From positions 1 to 13,546 of the forward strand of contig JBPCPI010000003.1 in the NCBI GenBank assembly GCA_050999295.1: DNA of 13,546 bases, written 5' to 3'. Below are positions 7,190-12,584 of the stretch, piece by piece. The stretch comes from JACCQS01 sp050999295 (GTDB lineage Bacteria > Actinomycetota > Actinomycetes > Mycobacteriales > Geodermatophilaceae). The notes under the pieces were generated by a model, which was not told where the DNA came from, did not search any database, and was given only the letters and a program-made list of their open reading frames with translations. Made by a program: the position numbers and the translations under genes. The first letter of the stretch is position 1. Each line of letters begins with the position of its first letter.

Positions 7190-8314
7190 TCAGGCGTCGT
7201 AGCTGACGGTGACCGAGTCCGAGACGGGTAGCGATTGGCAGGTCAGAACGAATCCGGCGTCCAACTCCGACTGGTCGAGGGCGTAATTGCGCCGCAGGTC
7301 CACCTCGCCGGAGACAACCTTCGCCCGACACGTGCCGCAGACCCCGCCCTTGCAGGCGAACGGCAGGTCCGGCCGCACCCGCTGCGCCCCGTCCAGGACG
7401 GTCATGTCCCGCGCGATCGTGATCGGCGTCGACCGGCCGTCCAGGACGATCAGGACTTCCGACGACAGGCCCTCGATGCCGGCGTCCTCGTGGCGTACGG
7501 GAGGAGGCGGCAGGTCGTCGACGTAGAAGAGTTCCTGATGAACCCGTGCCGGGTCGACGCCGAACTCATCCAGTACGGCCTGCGCTTCGGTGACCATCCC
7601 GAACGGCCCGCACAGCCACCAGTGATCCACAGCTTCGGGATCGATCAAGGCGGGCACCAGCTTTCGCAGTTTGTCCCCGTCCAGCCGACCGCTGAACAGC
7701 TCCGCCTCACGCGGCTCACGGGACAGCACGTGTACGAGGTCGAGCCGGGTGTTGTATTCGTCCTTCAGGTCGGCCAGGTCCTCGGCGAACATGACGGTGT
7801 CCGTACGCCGGTTCCCGTACAGCAGCGTTACCTGGCTGTCGGGATTGGTCAGTACGGAGGCGGCGATCGACAGGACCGGTGTGATCCCCGAACCGGCCGC
7901 GATCAGGACGTGATGTCCGGGCGTGGACACGTCGGGCGTGAACCGACCCGTCGGGGGCAGCACGTCGATCTCGTCGCCGGCCCGTACCTCCGCGGTGAGC
8001 CACTGGGAGAACAGCCCGTCCGGGACCTGCCGTACGCCGACTCGAGGCGGCTGACCGGCGGGGGCGCAGATCGAGTACGACCGGCGCTCCTCCCTTCCGT
8101 TGATCATCCGCCGAAAGGTCAGTGACTGACCGGGTAGGAACTCGTACGTCTCGGCCAACTCCGGCGGCACCTCGAAGGTCACCGCGACGGCGTCGTCGGT
8201 CAGCCGCTCGACGGCTGCGACGCGCAACGCCCGGAAATCCCCCCGCGAACGCGTCTTGTGCGCCGCCACCTCCTCCGGCTCCACGGTCGTCGGCGTGCTC
8301 GGCTGGGCGCTCAC
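7190..8314 (-). CDS. paaE: Phenylacetyl-CoA epoxidase reductase subunit PaaE
   Basis: This is a 374-residue cytosolic flavo-iron-sulfur reductase. It passes electrons from NAD(P)H to the di-iron centre of PaaA for epoxidation of the phenylacetyl-CoA ring. Domain order: FAD-binding beta-barrel (~25-130, RRSYS near 77-81), NAD(P)-binding domain (GSGITP 141-146, CGPFGM 235-240), then a plant-type ferredoxin domain (~285-374) with 2Fe-2S ligands Cys321, Cys326, Cys329 and Cys359. The length fits PaaE plus a ~20-residue N-terminal extension. The start is GTG 8314, with GGAGG at 8320-8324. It is the last gene of the paa run and is separated from paaD by 104 bases that contain a large inverted repeat ending only seven bases from this ribosome binding site. 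Confidence 0.96.
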   Translation of the reverse strand: MSAQPSTPTTVEPEEVAAHKTRSRGDFRALRVAAVERLTDDAVAVTFEVPPELAETYEFLPGQSLTFRRMINGREERRSYSICAPAGQPPRVGVRQVPDGLFSQWLTAEVRAGDEIDVLPPTGRFTPDVSTPGHHVLIAAGSGITPVLSIAASVLTNPDSQVTLLYGNRRTDTVMFAEDLADLKDEYNTRLDLVHVLSREPREAELFSGRLDGDKLRKLVPALIDPEAVDHWWLCGPFGMVTEAQAVLDEFGVDPARVHQELFYVDDLPPPPVRHEDAGIEGLSSEVLIVLDGRSTPITIARDMTVLDGAQRVRPDLPFACKGGVCGTCRAKVVSGEVDLRRNYALDQSELDAGFVLTCQSLPVSDSVTVSYDA

Positions 8315-8331
8315 CGACGCCTCCAGCGATC

Positions 8332-8384
8332 CGAGTGAAGGGCGCCTTCAGTCGAACCTATTGGCACAGGGGGCCCTTCACTCG
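8332..8384. repeat. Inverted repeat between paaD and paaE
   Basis: CGAGTGAAGGGCGCC (8332-8346) is complementary to 8370-8384 over 15 positions with one mismatch, leaving a 23-base loop. The left arm is nested in a smaller palindrome, TGAAGG-GCG-CCTTCA (8336-8350), and CGAA follows both TTCA-type ends (8353 and 8383). It therefore can form alternative hairpins. It sits within the paa transcript just before the paaE ribosome binding site. No run of U follows either arm, so it does not look like a normal intrinsic terminator. A dispersed repeat or an mRNA-level attenuator/stabiliser are both possible. Confidence 0.75.
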
Positions 8385-8418
8385 AATGGTGGAGGGCGCG
8401 ATCTGGGTTCCCCACGGG

Positions 8419-8934
8419 TCAGATCTCCTTGATGTGCTCGAACGGCTCAAGGCACGACCGGCACCGCCACAGGGACTTGCACGCCGTCGAGCTGAACCGG
8501 GACTGCTCCTCGGTACGCGTCGAGCCACACTGCGGGCAGCGCATGACTCGCACCGTGGCGCCGAGGTCGAGTTGGATCGGCCCGGGTGCGCGGGTCGGTG
8601 CGATGTGTGGCGGCGAAATCCCGGCCTTGGCGAGCTTGGCCCGGCCGGATGCGCTGATCCAGTCGCTGCTCCACGCCGGTTCGAGCACGGTACGTACCTC
8701 AACCTCGGTGTAACCGGCCGCGTGCAGCGCCTGCTTCAGGTCGGCCCGCATCGCGTCCATGGCCGGGCAGCCGCTGTAGGTCGGGGTGATCGACACGACG
8801 ACCGTCCCGGCGTGGGTCACCCAGACATCGCGCAACACCCCGAGATCAGCCAGCGTCAGCATCGGAAGTTCCGGGTCGGTCACCGTCTCGGCGACTGCTC
8901 GAACGTCGGGCAGCGCTCCGCGCACAGCGGTCAC
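8419..8934 (-). CDS. paaD: Phenylacetate epoxidase maturation-type subunit PaaD (MIP18 family)
   Basis: The protein is ~171 residues. The N-terminal MIP18/DUF59 domain has DPELPM near residue 20 and TYSGCPAM near residue 55, with its conserved Cys. The C-terminal zinc-ribbon-like part has CPQC near 133-136, then ACKSLWRCRSC near 152-161. This layout is diagnostic for PaaD. PaaD is required in vivo for phenylacetyl-CoA epoxidation and is thought to act in iron-sulfur or metal-cluster assembly for PaaA or PaaE rather than in catalysis; that role is family inference. Start: GTGGTGA at the junction gives GTG 8934 overlapping the paaC stop as GTGA, or GTG 8937 one codon earlier. It is translationally coupled to paaC. 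Confidence 0.95.
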   Translation of the reverse strand: MTAVRGALPDVRAVAETVTDPELPMLTLADLGVLRDVWVTHAGTVVVSITPTYSGCPAMDAMRADLKQALHAAGYTEVEVRTVLEPAWSSDWISASGRAKLAKAGISPPHIAPTRAPGPIQLDLGATVRVMRCPQCGSTRTEEQSRFSSTACKSLWRCRSCLEPFEHIKEI

Positions 8935-9827
8935 CACGTCGCATCCGGAAGGGCCCGAGCCAGGCTCTGCATCTCGGTCAGCAAGGTTGTGAGCGCCATG
9001 GTGTGTTCACCGCTGCGGCCTCGCCCGGCGGGTGCCCCTCCGGCCGTCGGCTGGATCAGGGTGGCGCCCGAAAGTACCTCGGCCACAACCGAATCGAACT
9101 CCGCTCGCAGCGTCGAGGGGTCCACAGCGATCCCCGCCGCCGCGAGTCGGAGCTCCACCTCGTGGGGCGCGAACAGCTCGTCCACGTAGGGCCACACGGC
9201 AGCCAAGCCGTTCTCCGCCCGGGTATGTGACTCCTCCGTCCCGTCACCCAGGCGCAGCATCCAGCGGGCGGCATAGTCACGGTGGTAGGTGACCTCTTTG
9301 ACGCCTTTCGCCGCGATCGCGGCCAGCACCGGATCCCGGGACGTACGAAGGTGATCGAGCAATGCCAGTCGGTACGTCGAGTAGACCAGCAGGCGGGCGA
9401 GGGAATGCGCGAAGTCGCCGTTCTCGCGTTCCACCAAGGTGACATTGCGGAACTCCGACGGTGCGCGCAGGTACGCGTAGGTGTCCTCCCCCCGGTCCGA
9501 ACCGTCCGCCTTTCCGGCCCGGGCCAACAACAGTCGCGCCTGCCCGAGCAGGTCAAGGGCGATGTTCGCGATCGCCACTTCGTCCTCGAGTTCCGGCGCC
9601 CAGGAGACCCACTCCTGCAGTCGGTGGGACAGGATTAACGCATCATCGCCCAGCATCAGGCAGTAGGACGCTAGGTCTGCACCGTCCACTCCGGACGGTA
9701 CGGACGTGTCGACTCCGGTCAGTGGGTCTTCGAACCCGGAGCCGAAGGCCCAGCGGTGCTCGTCGTTGTCCTCGGCGATCGAGCCGTATGCGTCGGCGAA
9801 GTCGGCGGTGTGGTCAGGGTGTCCCAT
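8931..9827 (-). CDS. paaC: Phenylacetyl-CoA epoxidase structural subunit PaaC
   Basis: This is a 298-residue ferritin-like helical protein that pairs with PaaA. In studied systems PaaC lacks a working di-iron centre and stabilises the PaaA active site. Recognisable blocks are the LASYCLMLGDDALILSHRLQEW helix at ~52-73, ELEDEVAIANIALDLLGQARLL at ~79-100, and the GVKEVTYHRDYAARWMLRLGDGTEESH region near 175-200. These are typical of PaaC. The N-terminal ~45 acidic residues are longer than in E. coli-type PaaC. The ATG is 9 bases after the paaB stop with no strong ribosome binding site, which suggests coupling to paaB translation. The 3' end overlaps the start of paaD. Confidence 0.95.
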   Translation of the reverse strand: MGHPDHTADFADAYGSIAEDNDEHRWAFGSGFEDPLTGVDTSVPSGVDGADLASYCLMLGDDALILSHRLQEWVSWAPELEDEVAIANIALDLLGQARLLLARAGKADGSDRGEDTYAYLRAPSEFRNVTLVERENGDFAHSLARLLVYSTYRLALLDHLRTSRDPVLAAIAAKGVKEVTYHRDYAARWMLRLGDGTEESHTRAENGLAAVWPYVDELFAPHEVELRLAAAGIAVDPSTLRAEFDSVVAEVLSGATLIQPTAGGAPAGRGRSGEHTMALTTLLTEMQSLARALPDATW

Positions 9828-9836
9828 TGCGCGCCA

Positions 9837-10232
9837 TCACATGTGGGGGACGTTGTCGGGAATCTCGTAGAAGGTCGGATGCCGGTAGACCTTGTCCCCG
9901 CTCGGTGCGAAGAACGAGTCCTTCTCGTCAGGGCTCGAAGCCGTGATCGCCGCGGCCGGTACCACCCAGATGCTCACGCCCTCGTTGCGCCTGGTGTAGA
10001 CATCGCGCGCGTTGCCCAGGGCCATCTCCCCGTCGGCGGCGTGCAGGGATCCGACGTGTACGTGGTTGAGGCCGCGCTTGCCCCGTACGAAGACCTCCCA
10101 CAGCGGCCAGCTGTTCCGCGGCGACTGGGTCTTTGATCCGGTGGGAACCGAGGGCCCAGTCGGCACCGCCCCATGCCCGCCCTCAGCCGTGAACCCGGAC
10201 TCGGCAGCAGAGGGGTTGGACGCGTCACCCAT
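9837..10232 (-). CDS. paaB: Phenylacetyl-CoA epoxidase subunit PaaB
   Basis: This 131-residue protein is a small subunit that bridges PaaA-PaaC heterodimers in the epoxidase complex. The conserved core begins at about residue 43 (WPLWEVFVRGKRGLNHVHVGS) and continues with ADGEMALGNARDVYTRRNEG and SIWVVPA, ending with YRHPTFYEIPDNVPHM. The core is about the usual PaaB length (~95). The first ~40 residues are Gly/Ser/Pro-rich and probably disordered. AGGGGGAG sits ~8 bases before the ATG, which supports the start. Unlike the other junctions of the operon, paaA-paaB has a 93-base spacer holding the ATGCGCAT repeats, directly upstream of this ribosome binding site. Confidence 0.95.
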   Translation of the reverse strand: MGDASNPSAAESGFTAEGGHGAVPTGPSVPTGSKTQSPRNSWPLWEVFVRGKRGLNHVHVGSLHAADGEMALGNARDVYTRRNEGVSIWVVPAAAITASSPDEKDSFFAPSGDKVYRHPTFYEIPDNVPHM

Positions 10233-10251
10233 GGTGCGGCTCCCCCTCTCG

Positions 10252-10314
10252 CGCCGTTATGCGCATAAGGGTCAGACGGCGGGCCCAAATTTCGCCGTTA
10301 TGCGCATGACGGCG
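10252..10314. repeat. Paired ATGCGCAT palindromic repeats between paaA and paaB
   Basis: CGCCGTTATGCGCAT occurs twice in direct orientation, at 10252-10266 and 10293-10307, 41 bases apart. The first copy contains the perfect 12 bp palindrome TTATGCGCATAA (10257-10268). The second continues into GACGGCG, so that 10293-10314 is a 22 bp palindrome with one mismatched pair. Another ACGGCG at about 10276-10281 can pair with the start of the first copy. The block fills most of the paaA-paaB spacer inside the operon. It could be a dispersed repeat, a protein-binding site pair, or an mRNA structure that changes the ratio of PaaA to the downstream subunits. It is unlike the other repeats in the window. 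Confidence 0.8.
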
Positions 10315-10325
10315 ATAAATGGGGG

Positions 10326-11318
10326 TCATGCGGCGGCGTTCTTCGCGGCGTCTGTCCGTGCCCGGGCGGCTTGCTTGTCGGCGTAGGCGATCGCGGCCTC
10401 CCGTACCCAAGCGCCGTCCTCGTGCGCGGTCCGCCGATGCGCGATCCGCTCCGCGTTGCACGGCCCGTCGCCACTGACCACGCGCTTGAAGTCCTCCCAG
10501 TCGATCTGGCCGAAGTCGTAGTGCCCGGTCACCGAGTTCCACCGCAGTTCCGGGTCGGGGAAGGTCACGCCGAGCGCCTCGGCCTGCGGTACGGACATGT
10601 CCACGTACCGCTGCCGCAGCTCGTCATTGGTGTGCCGCTTGATCTTCCAGGCCATCGACTGCTCGGTGTTAGGTGACTCGTCATCCGGCGGTCCGAACAT
10701 CATCAGTGATGGCCACCACCAGCGGTTCACCGACTCCTGCACCATCTTTCGCTGGGCCTCGGTGCCCCGCATCATGGTCATCAGCAGCTCGTAGCCCTGC
10801 CGCTGATGGAAGGACTCCTCCTTGCAGATCCGGACCATGCCCCGGGCGTACGGACCAAAGGAACTGCGGCACAACGGGACCTGATTACAGATCGCGGCTC
10901 CGTCGACCAGCCAGCCGATCACACCGACATCGGCGTACGATGGGGTTGGGTAGTTGAAGATCGAGGAGTACTTCTGCCGGCCGTTGATCAGCATCTCGGT
11001 CATCTCGCCGCGGTCGATCCCGAGGGTCTCAGCGGCGGAGTAGAGGTACATGCCATGCCCCGCCTCGTCCTGGACCTTGGCCAGCAGGATCGCCTTGCGA
11101 CGCAGGGATGGGGCCCGGGTGATCCAGTTCCCCTCCGGCTGCATCCCGATGATCTCCGAGTGCGCATGCTGGGCGATCTGGCGGATCATGGTCTTGCGGT
11201 ACTTCTCTGGCATCCAGTCCCGTGGCTCGATGCGCTGGTCATGGGCGATCGTGTTCTCGAAATGCGCCAGGACGGCGCTGTCCGCTCCGCCGCCCATTTC
11301 CTGAGCTGGCTCTCTCAC
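10326..11318 (-). CDS. paaA: Phenylacetyl-CoA epoxidase catalytic subunit PaaA
   Basis: This is a 330-residue ferritin-like di-iron oxygenase subunit. It adds one oxygen atom across the ring of phenylacetyl-CoA to give ring-1,2-epoxyphenylacetyl-CoA, the committing step of aerobic phenylacetate breakdown. Candidate iron-binding segments are HSEIIG at 53-58, DEAGHG at 84-89 and CKEESFHQRQG at 165-175. RWWWPSLMMFGPPDDESPNT (near 199-218) and the WNSVTGHYDFG segment near 263-273 are hallmark PaaA sequence. The start is GTG 11318, with GGAGG four bases upstream; an ATG seven codons later (residue 8) is a weaker alternative. It is the first gene of paaABCDE. A palindromic operator lies 13 bases upstream of the start. 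Confidence 0.97.
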   Translation of the reverse strand: MREPAQEMGGGADSAVLAHFENTIAHDQRIEPRDWMPEKYRKTMIRQIAQHAHSEIIGMQPEGNWITRAPSLRRKAILLAKVQDEAGHGMYLYSAAETLGIDRGEMTEMLINGRQKYSSIFNYPTPSYADVGVIGWLVDGAAICNQVPLCRSSFGPYARGMVRICKEESFHQRQGYELLMTMMRGTEAQRKMVQESVNRWWWPSLMMFGPPDDESPNTEQSMAWKIKRHTNDELRQRYVDMSVPQAEALGVTFPDPELRWNSVTGHYDFGQIDWEDFKRVVSGDGPCNAERIAHRRTAHEDGAWVREAAIAYADKQAARARTDAAKNAAA

Positions 11319-11331
11319 GCGTCCTCCAACC

Positions 11332-11347
11332 GACCGAACGTTCGGTC
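11332..11347. promoter_or_regulatory. Likely PaaR (TetR-type) operator of the paa operon
   Basis: GACCGAACGTTCGGTC is a perfect 16 bp palindrome 13 bases before the paaA start. Its core fits ACCG-NN-CG-NN-CGGT, which, from memory, is the core of the site recognised by the TetR-family repressor PaaR of Corynebacterium glutamicum. It lies just downstream of a candidate promoter, where a bound repressor would block transcription until phenylacetyl-CoA releases it. The paaR gene itself is not in the window. Regulator identity is inferred from motif and position. Confidence 0.75.
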
Positions 11348-11350
11348 TGT

Positions 11351-11380
11351 AGCTTACCCGCGCCTAGGCAGCTGAACCAA
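11351..11380 (-). promoter_or_regulatory. Candidate promoter of paaABCDE
   Basis: On the minus strand, TTGGTT (11375-11380) and TAAGCT (11351-11356) are separated by 18 bases. They resemble weak -35 and -10 elements of the TTGnnn / TAnnnT actinobacterial type. The -10 ends four bases before the palindromic operator, which would then cover the transcription start. The -35 match is modest. The call rests on spacing and on the operator next to it. Confidence 0.45.
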
Positions 11381-11579
11381 CGCAGGCACCGCCCTCCTCC
11401 AATAGTCTGCCCGATAGCGCCAGTCGGCCAGCCCGTACGGCCGGTTGGGCGCCAGGAGGCACGTCGTTGCCGTAGTGCCGTCGTGCGGGATGCCCGAGCC
11501 ACGGGGGAAGGGATCCGTTCGCGCACCAAGCTAGTGCCAACAAACCCCGGCTGCTCGGCGTTCTTGGGATACTGCTGGG

Positions 11580-11885
11580 ATGACCGACGGCGTCAACGGG
11601 GATGACCAGCGCTCGACACAGCGCCAGCCGATGCGGCGCCGTCCGACCGAGCGGGTGCCGCGCGACAGCGACGCGACCCGGCTCGACGCGCACTCGGGCA
11701 ACGCTCGTGGAGGCGACCCGGTGCGTTCGAAGATCCTGTACGGCGGTGCTCTCGGTCTGGCTGCGGCGGTCCTGGTGGCGTTGGGGCTGGCGGCGCTGTT
11801 CGACCTGTCGTTCTGGGCGGCCCTCGGCATCGCCGCGCTGATCGGACTCGGCCTGGCCATGTTGCTCGCAGTCCTGGTGGGCTGA
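11580..11885 (+). CDS. Small two-helix membrane protein of unknown function
   Basis: This is a 101-residue protein that I do not recognise as a named family. The first ~48 residues are polar and rich in Arg, Asp and Thr. A positively charged VRSK then leads into a hydrophobic helix (~53-73, GGALGLAAAVLVALGLAALF) and, after a very short turn, a second helix (~77-100) running to the C-terminus. Both ends are therefore predicted on the cytoplasmic side. The ribosome binding site is weak (CTGGG just before the ATG). The hydrophobic segments and high GC at third positions favour a real gene over the antisense frames. It stands alone, diverging from paaA across a 261-base gap, and is followed by a cluster of repeated sequence. 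Confidence 0.6.
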   Translation: MTDGVNGDDQRSTQRQPMRRRPTERVPRDSDATRLDAHSGNARGGDPVRSKILYGGALGLAAAVLVALGLAALFDLSFWAALGIAALIGLGLAMLLAVLVG

Positions 11886-11926
11886 GCCGCATCGTTCTCC
11901 GCGCTCTCGTGCTCGACTGCTGAATC

Positions 11927-12035
11927 AGATCGTGAGCACCCATGGGACCAGTCGTGAGCACCCTGGGGCCAGTCGACCAAGATCCTGAGCGCCGCGGGTG
12001 CAGTCGACCCGCTCCTGGGACGCTCACGATCTTGG
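11927..12035. repeat. Cluster of GTGAGC repeat units with a 59 bp inverted repeat
   Basis: Three similar units follow each other: CGTGAGCACCC at 11931-11941, CGTGAGCACCC at 11953-11963, and CCTGAGCGCC at 11984-11993. Each is followed within ~10 bases by a CAGT motif (twice CAGTCGACC). The last unit is the left half of an inverted repeat: CCAAGATCCTGAGCG (11977-11991) pairs with 12021-12035 over 15 positions with one mismatch. Degenerate unit-like sequence (GATCnTGAGC) thus appears in both orientations. It lies between two + strand genes. It may be a dispersed GC-rich repeat, a bidirectional transcription-stop hairpin or a protein-binding array; the sequence does not decide. Confidence 0.75.
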
Positions 12036-12076
12036 CCGGCCGGTGGCAGAACTGGCGTCGCTCATAGGCTGCCGGC

Positions 12077-12473
12077 ATGTCACGTCGGCTCGCGGCCGTC
12101 TCGCTGGTCGTCCGCGACTACGACGAGGCCCTGGCCTAACTACTGCGGCGTGCTCGGGTTCGACCTGATCGAGGACACCGAACTCGGCGGAAAACGATGG
12201 GTGCTCGTCGCCCCGTCCATGGAGCACGGCTCGGCACTGCTACTAGCGCAGGCCAGCCGCCCCGAGCAGCGAGCGCGCATCGGCGATCAGACCGGCGGGC
12301 GGGTGTTCCTGTTCCTGCACACGGACGACTTCGCCGCCGATCACGCCCGCTACCTCGACAACGGAGTGCGTTTCGTCGGAGCGCCCAGACACGAGGCGTA
12401 CGGAACGGTCGCGGTCTTCGAGGACCTGTACGGCAACTGCTGGGACCTGGTCGAACCGTCTCTGCCGGCCTGA
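12077..12473 (+). pseudogene. VOC (glyoxalase-like) family protein with one frameshift
   Basis: From ATG 12077 translation gives MSRRLAAVSLVVRDYDEALA and then TAA at 12137. Removing one A from TAAC restores YYCGVLGFDLIEDTELGG and the rest of a ~131-residue protein ending at TGA 12471-12473. The restored product is a single vicinal-oxygen-chelate domain: a DYDEAL...Y first half, KRWVLVAP, LFLHTDDFAADHARY, GVRFVGAPRHEAYG, and a final VAVFEDLYGNCWDLVE with the conserved metal-ligand Glu. VOC proteins include glyoxalase I, extradiol dioxygenases and resistance proteins; no specific activity can be assigned. The single lesion may be real or a base-call error. If it is real, only a 108-residue fragment could still be made, from an internal start at 12150. 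Confidence 0.8.
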
Positions 12474-12496
12474 CCGCACCAACGTCGGAGGCAATT

Positions 12497-12567
12497 GTTG
12501 ATCATCGGAAAGTGAGGGTTTGTTGCCGGGATTCGGCCAATCAAACGTCGATTTTCCGATGATCAAC
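12497..12567. repeat. GTTGATCATCGGAAA inverted-repeat element, copy 3 (71 bp)
   Basis: The ends are a perfect 15 bp inverted repeat, GTTGATCATCGGAAA at 12497-12511 with its complement at 12553-12567. An inner pair, GTTTG and CAAAC, surrounds a further small stem (TTGCCG...CGGCCAA). This makes it the most completely paired of the three copies. It lies in the 111-base gap between two genes that converge (the VOC gene on + and the aminotransferase on -), where a symmetric hairpin could end transcription from both sides. Confidence 0.9.
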
Positions 12568-12584
12568 TTGCTTGGACGCGGCGG

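Noticed and set aside
11348..11579. 232-base gap before the small membrane protein, examined for a riboswitch (ydaO/c-di-AMP, glycine, ZTP, cobalamin types)
   Set aside because: Some local hairpins are visible (for example GCACG near 11459 with CGTGC near 11482), and GGGGGAAGGG appears near 11503, but no consensus core of a known class could be matched. Only the paa promoter and operator at its left end are supported.
1248..12567. CRISPR array suggested by repeated palindromic sequence
   Set aside because: Copies are kilobases apart, have no regular spacers, and no cas genes are present.
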